In this document: piece after piece, positions 29,730-37,222 of the stretch
Position numbering within the stretch: position 1 is the stretch's first letter
Layout of the letters: each line of letters starts with the position of its first letter
DNA from: Bradyrhizobium sp. 4
Lineage (GTDB): Bacteria > Pseudomonadota > Alphaproteobacteria > Rhizobiales > Xanthobacteraceae
DNA: 64,000 bases
Direction: 5' to 3'
NCBI RefSeq assembly: GCF_023100905.1
Contig: NZ_CP064686.1
Span: forward strand, 6,970,001-7,034,000
Notes under the pieces: generated by a model
Databases searched by the model: none
Told to the model about the DNA's origin: nothing
Seen by the model: only the letters and a program-made list of their open reading frames with translations
Position numbers and translations under genes: made by a program

Positions 29730-31651
29730 TTACGGTCTCGCGTCGACTGGTTGGCCCCGTCGTTACCCGCCTTCGCCCGGTTGTTCGCCGACTTGCGATA
29801 GGCCTGAAGCTGCTCGCGCAATGCGTCCTGCTGCTTCGCCAGCTCTTCGAGCTGCTCGGGCGTGGCGTTCTGGGTCTTTTGTTTCAGCTCGACTGACTTG
29901 TCGAGGATGAGCTGAACCTCTGCCGGGAAAGGCTGCCGGGGTCCAAGCGGATTCTGCTCGGCGCGCCGGGCGAGATCGCGCACCTTGCCGGCCATCGCCT
30001 CGCGAAGCTTTTGCGTCAGCGCCTTGATCTCGTCCTCGCTGGCGCCGCGTTCCAGCGCCCGCTTGAGCGCGTCCTGGGCCGAACGCAGCGCGGCGTTGAC
30101 GCTGCCGGCGACACCGTCGTCCTCGATGGTGACCGCGAACGCCCACATGCTTTTCACCACATCGCGCATCGCGTCGTCGGTGCGGGCGGCTTCCAGCTGC
30201 AGCGCCAGGCTGCGCAGGCCGAGATAGCAGCCCGCATCCGGCGTGAACAATTCGGGTGCGATCATCAGCGCGTCGAGCGCGGCGTAGACATCCGAGTTCT
30301 TGTTGGCGTCGAGCGCGAGGATGCGGCGCTGCTCGACCAGCGCGCGCGCGAGCGAGTTGGTGAACAGTCGCTCGGGCAAACGCATGTTGAAGGGCTCGCT
30401 CCTGGCCTCGTTGCCCGCCTCGTCCTTGGCGGTGAGGGTCAGCGTGACGTCAGCGCCGGCATAGGGATCCTCGCTGAGGTCCTTCACCGTCTGACCGACG
30501 CCGTTTCGGGTGCGCGCATTCGGCAGCACGAGCGGGAATTGCGGAGGCTGGAATAGCGGCCGCGCGGCGGCCTCCTTGACGCCATCCTTGACGCCATCCT
30601 TGGCATCGACGGTACGCAGGCCGATTTGCGCGTCGGCTCCAGTGACGCCGTAATCGTCCTCGACCTTGTATGTGAGCTGGAGTCCGCCACGGGCCTGGCG
30701 CTCGGGATCCTTGGCCAGCGCGATCGTCGGCGCACGGTCTGGCGTTGCCGCAAACACCCATTGCGGCTGGCCGGAGGGAGCGCGGACATGCGCGGTGCCG
30801 TCGCCGCTGATGGCAAAATGCTTCTCGTTGGTACCCTTGGGCGCGGCTTCTGTGGGCGCGACTTCCTTGAGGCCGCCGGAGACGACAACATCAAGGCTGC
30901 CGCCGGAGGAGCGAACGATCAGGGTCGAGCCTGCGGGAACGGCAAGCGGCCCGCTGGCCGGCAGCGCCGCGGCCTCCTTGTTCGCCGCCGACAGGATGAT
31001 TGGCGGCTTGCCGGTGTAGAGCGGTGGCGTGACCCAGGCATCGACGCGAACATTCGTCAGCGCCAGTACGCCGTTCCAGTGGAAGGCGGCCCCGAGCCGC
31101 ATCGCACGCTCGTCGCCGGCGGCGAAGAAGGTCGCAACCAGCATCACCATGACCAGCGCGCGCAGCGCCCAGGGGTCATGCAGAGCGAGCCGGGGCTGCG
31201 GCAGACCGGCGCGGATGCGCTTGATCGAAGCCAGCGTGCGCTCGCGCTGCGCCCGCCACAAGGCCTGCGCAACCGGGTCCTGTGAGCTCAGCGTGTCCGT
31301 CAGCGTGGTGGCCGGCCGATGACGGATGCCAGAGCCGCGGTCGAGCCGGGCCAGAGCCTCCTCGCGGCTCGGCCAGCGGAAGCGACTCAATGGGAACAGG
31401 ACGGCAATCGCAACGCCGGCGAAAACGACAAGACCGATGGCGCGGGCAATGGACGGCAGCGCCAGCCAGAGGCCGGCCCAGGACACCACCAGGAACAGAC
31501 CGACGACGGTAAGAAGCCGCGCCAAATTTGGCCAGGCACGCTCCCACGCGATGGCATAAATGGCCCGTTGCAGGGCTTGCGCCAGCTTCAGCCGCAACAG
31601 AGCGTCGCCATCGCGGATCGGGTCTGACGGGTCGGGGGTGACGCCGTTCAA
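29717..31651 (-). CDS. TIGR02302/DUF4175 membrane protein, N-terminal half
   Basis: A 644-residue protein matching the N-terminal part of the TIGR02302 (DUF4175) family of alphaproteobacterial envelope proteins. Two hydrophobic helices lie near residues 45-95 and a third near 172-188 (VMVMLVATFFAA). Then comes a large extracytoplasmic region with Ig-like segments (VDAWVTPPLYTGKPP, TLTLTAKDEAGNEARS) and a helical C terminus rich in Gln and Glu. The start is TTG 31651 behind GGAGAG. It overlaps the next gene by 13 bp. A candidate EcfG promoter lies 38 bp upstream. Function is unknown. Confidence 0.87.
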   Translation of the reverse strand: MNGVTPDPSDPIRDGDALLRLKLAQALQRAIYAIAWERAWPNLARLLTVVGLFLVVSWAGLWLALPSIARAIGLVVFAGVAIAVLFPLSRFRWPSREEALARLDRGSGIRHRPATTLTDTLSSQDPVAQALWRAQRERTLASIKRIRAGLPQPRLALHDPWALRALVMVMLVATFFAAGDERAMRLGAAFHWNGVLALTNVRVDAWVTPPLYTGKPPIILSAANKEAAALPASGPLAVPAGSTLIVRSSGGSLDVVVSGGLKEVAPTEAAPKGTNEKHFAISGDGTAHVRAPSGQPQWVFAATPDRAPTIALAKDPERQARGGLQLTYKVEDDYGVTGADAQIGLRTVDAKDGVKDGVKEAAARPLFQPPQFPLVLPNARTRNGVGQTVKDLSEDPYAGADVTLTLTAKDEAGNEARSEPFNMRLPERLFTNSLARALVEQRRILALDANKNSDVYAALDALMIAPELFTPDAGCYLGLRSLALQLEAARTDDAMRDVVKSMWAFAVTIEDDGVAGSVNAALRSAQDALKRALERGASEDEIKALTQKLREAMAGKVRDLARRAEQNPLGPRQPFPAEVQLILDKSVELKQKTQNATPEQLEELAKQQDALREQLQAYRKSANNRAKAGNDGANQSTRDRKCGS

Positions 31652-31688
31652 TCAACTCTCCAGGTTGCCCGGTAGAGAAGCGTACCAC

Positions 31689-31714
31689 AACGGCAGCACT
31701 GAGGCATCCGTTCC
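31689..31714 (-). promoter_or_regulatory. candidate EcfG general-stress promoter of the TIGR02302 pair
   Basis: On the minus strand GGAAC (31710-31714), 17 nt, then CGTT (31689-31692). This matches the alphaproteobacterial EcfG consensus GGAAC-N16/17-CGTT. It is intergenic, points to the TIGR02302 gene and ends 38 bp before its start codon. A nine-base match can occur by chance about once per window, so position is the main support. Confidence 0.45.
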
Positions 31715-31817
31715 TGTACGGGAGACACCCCTTTTCCCGCATAACACGAGGACGTGACTGGCCCGCCGCAACCCCGTAATTTCCGCGCCGCCATCCAAGG
31801 AAAAAGAAGGAAACGCC

Positions 31818-32201
31818 ATGGACAAGAAGATGCACGACAAGGGCCTGGAAGTCCGCAAAGCGGTGCTCGGCGAGGCCTATGTCAACAACGCTCTGAAGAG
31901 CGTCGACGATTTCAACCGTCCGTTTCAGGAGATGCTCAACGAATATTGCTGGGGCACGGTGTGGGGCCGCGAGGAGCTGCCGCGCAAGACCCGCAGCATG
32001 CTCAACATCGCGATGATCGCGATCCTCAATCGTCAGCACGAATTCCGCGCGCATCTGAAGGGCGCACTCACCAACGGCGTCAGCCGCGACGAAATCCGCG
32101 AGATCCTGATGCAGGTCGCAATCTATGGTGGCATGCCGGCCGCGGTCGACAGTTTTCGGATCGCGCGCGAGGTGTTCGCGGAGATCGACGGCAAGGCGTG
32201 A
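31818..32201 (+). CDS. carboxymuconolactone decarboxylase-family protein
   Basis: A 127-residue alpha-helical protein of the CMD/AhpD superfamily, most like gamma-carboxymuconolactone decarboxylase (LPRKTRSMLNIAMIAIL, EFRAHLKGALTNGVSRDEI, YGGMPAAVDSFRIA). The AhpD CxxC motif is missing, so peroxidase partner activity is unlikely. No protocatechuate pathway genes are next to it. A good AAGGAAACGCC leader precedes the ATG. It is followed by a family A repeat and an oxidoreductase gene on the same strand. Confidence 0.85.
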   Translation: MDKKMHDKGLEVRKAVLGEAYVNNALKSVDDFNRPFQEMLNEYCWGTVWGREELPRKTRSMLNIAMIAILNRQHEFRAHLKGALTNGVSRDEIREILMQVAIYGGMPAAVDSFRIAREVFAEIDGKA

Positions 32202-32232
32202 GCTAGACTAACGCTCTTAACTCTATCGCTTC

Positions 32233-32316
32233 GTCATTGCGAGCGGAGCGAAGCAATCCAGAACCCCTCCGCGGCGACAGTCTGGATTGCTTCGTCGCTT
32301 CGCTCCTCGCAATGAC
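32233..32316. repeat. palindromic intergenic repeat, family A copy 2
   Basis: Same family as 10706-10792. The left arm starts GTCATTGCGAGCGGAGCGAA and the right arm ends TCGCTCCTCGCAATGAC. The loop contains GCGGCGACAG. It lies between the decarboxylase-family gene and the co-oriented dehydrogenase gene and ends 17 bp before the latter start, so it falls in its leader. Confidence 0.9.
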
Positions 32317-32333
32317 AACGGGAAGGAAACACC

Positions 32334-33230
32334 ATGGACATCGGATTCATCGGCCTCGGAAACATGGGTTTCCCGATGGCGCGGCGGCTGATCGAGGCCG
32401 GCAACCGGCTCGTCGTGTTCGACACGCGCCGGGAGGTCGTCGACAAGCTGGTGGCGCGCGGCGCCACTGCAGCGACGTCGCCGAAGGACGTCGCCGACCA
32501 GGTCGAGACGATCATGGCGAGCCTGCCTTCGCTGCAGGCCTCGCTCGCGGTTGCGACGGGGCCGAACGGCGTGATCGAGGGAAACCGCGTCAAACGCTTC
32601 ATCGATCTCTCCACGGTCGGCTCCGCGATGGCGGTTAAGATTCACGGCCTGCTCGCCAAGCATGACATCGTGCAGATCGACTGCCCCGTCTCCGGCGGCG
32701 TCGGCGGCGCGGAGAAGGGCACGCTGGCGGTGATGGTTTCGGGGCCAAAGACCGAGTTCGAGCTGCTCAAGCCCGCGCTCGACATCATCGGAAAAGTGTT
32801 CTTCATCGGCGAGAAGCCCGGCGCGGCGCAGACCATGAAGCTCGCCAACAACTTCCTGTCGGCCACCGCGATCGTGGCGACCTCGGAAGCGGTAGTGATG
32901 GGCGTCAAAGCCGGGCTCGATCCCGCCGTGATGATCGACGTCATCAATGCCGGCTCCGGCATGAACACCGCGAGCCGCGACAAGTTTCCGCGCTCGGTGC
33001 TGCCGCGCAGCTTCGACTTCGGCTTCGCCACGGGACTGATGGTGAAGGACGTGCGGCTGGCGCTGGAGGAGATGAAGCAGCTCGGCCTGTCGATGGAGGT
33101 CGCGGATGCGGTCGGCCGGTTGTGGGAGACGGTCATCAGCGCGGAAGGCGCCGACTCCGATTTCACCGTGGCGATCAAGCCGATCGAGAAGAAAGCGGGC
33201 GTTGTGGTTGGCGGCAGGCCACCCAGCTAG
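32334..33230 (+). CDS. 3-hydroxyisobutyrate dehydrogenase-like NAD(P)-dependent oxidoreductase
   Basis: A 298-residue beta-hydroxyacid dehydrogenase. The N-terminal motif GFIGLGNMGFPMA is the dinucleotide-binding signature. DCPVSGGVGGAEKGTL is the substrate motif. The catalytic Lys is in KLANNFLSA (about residue 170). Relatives include 3-hydroxyisobutyrate, tartronate semialdehyde and 6-phosphogluconate-type dehydrogenases. The substrate is not determinable here. ATG 32334 follows GGAAGGAAACACC. Confidence 0.9.
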   Translation: MDIGFIGLGNMGFPMARRLIEAGNRLVVFDTRREVVDKLVARGATAATSPKDVADQVETIMASLPSLQASLAVATGPNGVIEGNRVKRFIDLSTVGSAMAVKIHGLLAKHDIVQIDCPVSGGVGGAEKGTLAVMVSGPKTEFELLKPALDIIGKVFFIGEKPGAAQTMKLANNFLSATAIVATSEAVVMGVKAGLDPAVMIDVINAGSGMNTASRDKFPRSVLPRSFDFGFATGLMVKDVRLALEEMKQLGLSMEVADAVGRLWETVISAEGADSDFTVAIKPIEKKAGVVVGGRPPS

Positions 33231-33240
33231 CGCCAACACG

Positions 33241-33269
33241 AAAACGCAGCGCCGGCGACCGGCGCTGCG
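33241..33269 (-). terminator. intrinsic terminator of the six-Cys secreted protein gene
   Basis: A perfect 11-bp stem (CGCAGCGCCGG with CCGGCGCTGCG, loop CGA) is followed on the minus strand by TTTTCGTGTT. It lies about 22 bp past the stop codon of the gene at 33292-33567. It could also stop readthrough from the plus-strand dehydrogenase. Confidence 0.75.
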
Positions 33270-33291
33270 CTGTCCTCCTTGGATCGATCTG

Positions 33292-33567
33292 CTACGAGCC
33301 GCGTCTGCCAAGTTCCAGAAGGTCGATCGGCTGCTCCAGTTGCAAGGAGGCCGAGCCCCCGCTGCATTTGATATACTTCTCGTCGCACCTGCGCATGCAT
33401 CGTCTCTCGCTCGAGCATTTCGCAGAGGTGTTGTTGCAGCTGACCCACGTAATGTCGCACCGTGTGACCCGGGCCGACGCGACGCCGGAAAGTGCGAGCA
33501 GCAAGGCCACGCTGCAAGCTACGAAAAGCATGCGAAGCAGGCCGGCGCCCGCGAGTGAATCGTTCAT
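33292..33567 (-). CDS. small secreted six-cysteine protein
   Basis: A 91-residue protein with a signal peptide (hydrophobic core MLFVACSVALLLALSG, cleavage near ASA-RVT) and a mature domain with six cysteines spaced C-x6-C-x6-C-x5-C-x3-C-x6-C. They could form three disulfides. ATG 33567 has AGGAGA seven bases upstream and a terminator follows, so it is a real gene. No family recognised. Comparable Cys-rich secreted peptides occur widely in Bradyrhizobium, mostly unstudied. Confidence 0.7.
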   Translation of the reverse strand: MNDSLAGAGLLRMLFVACSVALLLALSGVASARVTRCDITWVSCNNTSAKCSSERRCMRRCDEKYIKCSGGSASLQLEQPIDLLELGRRGS

Positions 33568-33631
33568 TCCAATCTCCTGTGTTGGCCGGGCAGGTCTGCG
33601 CCTGCGCGCCGAGTTTTTGACGAAACGCAGT

Positions 33632-33958
33632 TCAAGCCTTGGCGAGATAGGGGATCGTGCCGGCCAAGTCGGTATCGTCGATCAACTGGAAGCGACTCTC
33701 GCTGCCGCCCCTGCGCGATGCCGCGAAGCGGCTGTAGGCGGGATCAGTGACGAAGGACTCTGCTGCCTTCACCGTCGGAAACGACATGATCGCGATCAGC
33801 GAGGTGTCGAGAGGGGCACCTTCCAGCGTCTTCACATTGCCGCTGCGCGAGAGGTACTTGCCGCCGTGCTTGTGCACGAGGTCGTGAACGGAGGCCGCAT
33901 AGTCCGGCACCCATTTTCCGTCGGTCACTTTGATGTCTGCGATCAGATAGGCTGTCAT
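33632..33958 (-). CDS. DUF1330 family protein
   Basis: A 108-residue dimeric alpha-beta barrel-type protein of the DUF1330 family (YLIADIKVTDGKWVPDYAA, KYLSRSGNVKTLEG, IAIMSFPTVKAAESF). Function is unknown; related folds are monooxygenase or isomerase-like. It is probably cytosolic. It lies between the six-Cys protein gene and the HxlR regulator on the same strand and may be a target of the latter. Confidence 0.88.
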   Translation of the reverse strand: MTAYLIADIKVTDGKWVPDYAASVHDLVHKHGGKYLSRSGNVKTLEGAPLDTSLIAIMSFPTVKAAESFVTDPAYSRFAASRRGGSESRFQLIDDTDLAGTIPYLAKA

Positions 33959-34092
33959 GCCGCGTCTCCTGGCTCGAGTTCAGCTCCGCGTTGATAGGGG
34001 CGGGCATCACTTGGGTGCCAGAACACGGCCGGGGCTCGCCAGTACGGGAACTGTAGCGGGGCGATACAAATACTGAATTGCGCCGCCCTGGA

Positions 34093-34791
34093 TCAGCTCG
34101 CCAGCTTGCGTTCCTTGGCGAACGGGCTGAGGCCCAGCCAGCTTTGCATGGCCGCGGCAAGCTGCCGGTCGCCGGTGAGCAGCATCCGCCGGCTTGCGAC
34201 GGCCGCGCGCACGGTATCGAGTCCCATCCAGATCGCCGTCATGGTGCGCAGATCAACCGACACGTAAAGGTCAACATCGAAACCGGGATCAATCGAGCAG
34301 AGGTCGACACTTTCGCCGGGATCGACGATCAGCCACCACAATCGCTGCGTCGAAGGCAATTCCGGATACGCGAACTGCAGCACACTGCGGTGGGTCGGCA
34401 TCGGCGTCGTGTTCAAGTTCCGCCGCATGTCCCACATCAACAGCTGGACATCGAGATGCTGAAGCGACAGATCGGACTCGATGCGGCGCTGGCCCCAGAT
34501 GCCGAACGCCTCCACGATTGGGCCGAGTTCGCGTCCGGCTGTGGTCAGCAGATATTCGGTGATACCGCGCTCGGAAGCCGATGCCCGACGCGTAACAATG
34601 CCGGCGGCTTCGAGCTCCTTGAGACGTTGCGAGAGCAAGGCAGGCGACATCCGCGGAACGCCGCGGCGCAGCTCGTTGAAGCGCGTCGAGCCGGCAATGA
34701 GTTCGCGAAGGAGCACGACGGTCCAGCGCGTGCATAATATCTCGGCCGCCATCGCGACCGGACAGAACTGCCTGTAGCTGCCAATGGTCAT
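34093..34791 (-). CDS. HxlR-type regulator with C-terminal SCP2-like domain
   Basis: A 232-residue transcription factor. Residues 1-100 form an HxlR winged helix (CPVAMAAEILCTRWTVVLLR, FNELRRGVPRMSPALLSQRL). Residues about 115-228 form a domain with SCP2/sterol-carrier features (VDLYVSVDLRTMTAIWMG, LTGDRQLAAAMQSWLGLS), which could sense a hydrophobic ligand. ATG 34791 has GGAGG five bases upstream; an earlier GTG is inferior. It is divergent from the SRPBCC gene and upstream of DUF1330 on the same strand. Confidence 0.85.
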   Translation of the reverse strand: MTIGSYRQFCPVAMAAEILCTRWTVVLLRELIAGSTRFNELRRGVPRMSPALLSQRLKELEAAGIVTRRASASERGITEYLLTTAGRELGPIVEAFGIWGQRRIESDLSLQHLDVQLLMWDMRRNLNTTPMPTHRSVLQFAYPELPSTQRLWWLIVDPGESVDLCSIDPGFDVDLYVSVDLRTMTAIWMGLDTVRAAVASRRMLLTGDRQLAAAMQSWLGLSPFAKERKLAS

Positions 34792-34973
34792 GCGGGCCTC
34801 CGTCACAAGCGAAGGCGCAACCTTAAGGCCGCGGCGCGCGGCTTCCTAGTTCAGTTTCTGTATCAGCACCGATTCATTCTCTGAACTGGCCGCGGACCGT
34901 GGTGAGCGTCTATTCGACCGGCATTGGCAAGCCGGCCGCCGCCATCACGGCCCGCCGGACACAGGAGATTACC

Positions 34974-35492
34974 ATGAAGAAATACGATTCAGCGGCTTCC
35001 AGATTGCTCGTTTCGGTTCGTAGCGCCGCGATTTGCACCCTCGGCCTGGGCGTCGGCGTCATGCCGGCGTCCGCAGCCAATCTGACGAGGAGCATCGAGG
35101 TCAGCAGTGCTGCGGCCGAGGTGTGGTCCGTCATCGGGCCGTTCTGCGCGATCAAGGATTGGCTGCCGCCGGTGGGGCAGTGCATTGTGGACGGCAAGTC
35201 GCCGCCAACCCGCACGCTCGTCACCAGGGACGGCAAGGCTTCGTTCGTGGAGACGCAGACTGCGCGGAACGACAAAGACTACAGCTATTCCTACGCGTTC
35301 CTGTCGAGCCCACTGCCGGTGAGCCAGTACAAGTCGACCATCAAGGTCACGGCAAAGGGTGAAGGCGCGTCGGTGGTGACATGGACCGGCATCTACACGC
35401 CCGACCCGGGGCGAGAGAAGGAAGCGGTCGATGCCCTCGGCGGCGTCTATGATTCCGGCCTCGCCGCGATCAAGGACCGGTTCAAGAAGTAG
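34974..35492 (+). CDS. secreted SRPBCC (polyketide cyclase-like) protein
   Basis: A 172-residue protein with a signal peptide (hydrophobic core ICTLGLGVGVMPASA) and an SRPBCC/Bet v1-like ligand-binding domain (NLTRSIEVSSAAAEVWSVIG, YSYSYAFLSSPLPVSQYKST, VVTWTGIYTP). The fold forms a hydrophobic cavity; no ligand can be inferred. Export of an SRPBCC domain is less usual than the cytosolic form. ATG 34974 follows AGGAGA. Confidence 0.85.
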   Translation: MKKYDSAASRLLVSVRSAAICTLGLGVGVMPASAANLTRSIEVSSAAAEVWSVIGPFCAIKDWLPPVGQCIVDGKSPPTRTLVTRDGKASFVETQTARNDKDYSYSYAFLSSPLPVSQYKSTIKVTAKGEGASVVTWTGIYTPDPGREKEAVDALGGVYDSGLAAIKDRFKK

Positions 35493-35505
35493 GGGTCAAT
35501 GCAGC

Positions 35506-35533
35506 GATGGGCGCAGCGGTAGCTGCGCTCATC
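35506..35533. terminator. candidate bidirectional terminator hairpin
   Basis: A 12-bp stem with one G-T wobble (GATGGGCGCAGC with GCTGCGCTCATC, loop GGTA) lies between the convergent SRPBCC and lysA genes. There is no U tract on either side, so efficiency is uncertain. Confidence 0.45.
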
Positions 35534-35549
35534 GTGGACAATCACAGCC

Positions 35550-36815
35550 TCACAGCCACGGCGCCGGCGTATCCATCGCGATCAATTGCTCGACCTCGAT
35601 GCGCGGACGCACGACGGCGTACTGGTCGCCCTTCACCAGCACTTCGGCCACCAGCGGCCTCGTATTGTAGGTGCCGGCCTGCACTGCGCCATAGGCGCCG
35701 GCGGTCATGATGGCGATGAGGTCGCCGGGCTTTGGCGTCGGCAGCGTGCGATCCAGCGCGAGGTAGTCGCCGGTCTCGCAGACCGGGCCGACGACGTCGG
35801 CCATCATGGTCGCGGCCCCCTTCGCAGGCTGCGTCACCGGCAGAATGTCGTGATGGGCCTCGTACAGCGTCGGACGGATCAAATCGTTCATGGCGGCGTC
35901 GATGATGACGAAATTCTTGCCGTCACCGTGCTTCACATAGATCACCTTGGCGACCAGGATGCCGGCATTGCCGACGATCATGCGCCCCGGCTCGAACATC
36001 AGCGTGCAGCCGAGATTGTGGCTGACGCGCTTGACCATCGCGGCATAGGCGTCGGGCGCAGGCGGCGCCTCGCGGTCCATGTAATAGGGAATGCCGAGGC
36101 CGCCGCCGAAATCGACATGCGAGATGTTGTGGCCGTCGGCACGCAGCGTCTGCACGAATTCGGAGAGGATGCGGAACGCGATCTCCATCTTGGACAGGTC
36201 GGTGATCTGGCTGCCGATATGCACGTCGGTGCCTGTGACCTCGATGCCCGGCAGCTTCGCGGCGCGGGCATAGACCTCGCGGGCCTGCGCGATCGGGATG
36301 CCGAACTTGTTCTCGGACTTGCCGGTCGAGATCTTTGCGTGCGTCCCGGCATCGACGTCCGGATTGACACGGATCGAGATCCGCGCGGTCTTGCCCGTCT
36401 CGGTCGCAAGGCGCGACAGCAGCTCGAGTTCGGGCTCGGATTCGACGTTGAGGCAGAGGATGTCGGCGGCCAGCGCGGCGCGCAGCTCGTCTTCCGTCTT
36501 GCCGACGCCGGAGAACAGGATCTTGCTTGCCGGAATGCCGGCGGCCAACGCGCGCTTCAATTCGCCGCCGGAGACCACGTCCGCGCCGGCCCCGAGCCTG
36601 GCCAGCGTGCGCAGCACCGACTGGTTGGAATTCGCCTTCATGGCGTAGCAGACCAGCACCTTCTCGCCGGCGAAGGCGTCGGTGAAAACGCGATAGTGCC
36701 GCTCGAGCGTTGCGGTCGAATAGCAATAGAACGGCGTGCCAACGGTTGCAGCCAGCTCGGACAGGTTCACTGCCTCGGCGTGCAGCACGCCGTTGCGATA
36801 GTCAAAATGGTTCAT
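35550..36815 (-). CDS. lysA: diaminopimelate decarboxylase
   Basis: A 421-residue PLP enzyme making L-lysine from meso-diaminopimelate in the cytosol. The N-terminal alanine-racemase-like barrel carries the PLP lysine in VCYAMKANSNQSVLR. HVDFGGGLGIPY is the glycine-rich phosphate-binding motif. C-terminal residues include GPVCETGDYLA with the active-site Cys. It lies 23 bp downstream of lptM and follows argH and lptM on the same strand, a conserved alphaproteobacterial order. Confidence 0.97.
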   Translation of the reverse strand: MNHFDYRNGVLHAEAVNLSELAATVGTPFYCYSTATLERHYRVFTDAFAGEKVLVCYAMKANSNQSVLRTLARLGAGADVVSGGELKRALAAGIPASKILFSGVGKTEDELRAALAADILCLNVESEPELELLSRLATETGKTARISIRVNPDVDAGTHAKISTGKSENKFGIPIAQAREVYARAAKLPGIEVTGTDVHIGSQITDLSKMEIAFRILSEFVQTLRADGHNISHVDFGGGLGIPYYMDREAPPAPDAYAAMVKRVSHNLGCTLMFEPGRMIVGNAGILVAKVIYVKHGDGKNFVIIDAAMNDLIRPTLYEAHHDILPVTQPAKGAATMMADVVGPVCETGDYLALDRTLPTPKPGDLIAIMTAGAYGAVQAGTYNTRPLVAEVLVKGDQYAVVRPRIEVEQLIAMDTPAPWL

Positions 36816-36838
36816 GGCGTTGGCTCAGTTGCCCCAGC

Positions 36839-37129
36839 CTATCGGCTGGGTCTTTCGTCCAGCAGCGGGTCGAGGATAAACGGTTTCTTCCTGCCCTTGG
36901 TCGCCGCCGGTGCGGCGTCCGCGCCATAGGTGGGATTGAACACGCTCGGCGTCCTCTGGGCTTCGGCCTCGGTGTCGGTCGGCGGTGCGACGTTGGCTGT
37001 GGACGCGCTCGAAGCGGTCGGCGGCAGATCCAGCGGGCCCTTGCGGCCACAGCCGGCAAGCGCGAGCGCCGTCAGGCTCAAGACAATGATGGCCCACCCT
37101 GAGCCGGCCGGGCGAAACTTTGACGTCAC
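36839..37129 (-). CDS. lptM: LptM-like lipoprotein
   Basis: A 96-residue lipoprotein. A GTG start at 37129 after GGGGAT gives a signal peptide with lipobox LALAGC and the LptM/YifL hallmark CGRKGPLDLPP directly after the lipidated Cys. In E. coli LptM assists oxidative maturation of the LptD LPS translocon at the outer membrane. The rest is Pro/Thr-rich and probably disordered. It is located between argH and lysA as in many Rhizobiales. Confidence 0.88.
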   Translation of the reverse strand: MTSKFRPAGSGWAIIVLSLTALALAGCGRKGPLDLPPTASSASTANVAPPTDTEAEAQRTPSVFNPTYGADAAPAATKGRKKPFILDPLLDERPSR

Positions 37130-37222
37130 GACGAAATCCCCACTACGCGCGGCCCACCATACAGAGATTGGCGCGCTCTGGCGAGACCCGGATGATCATG
37201 AAACATAAGCGAAATTTTGCTC

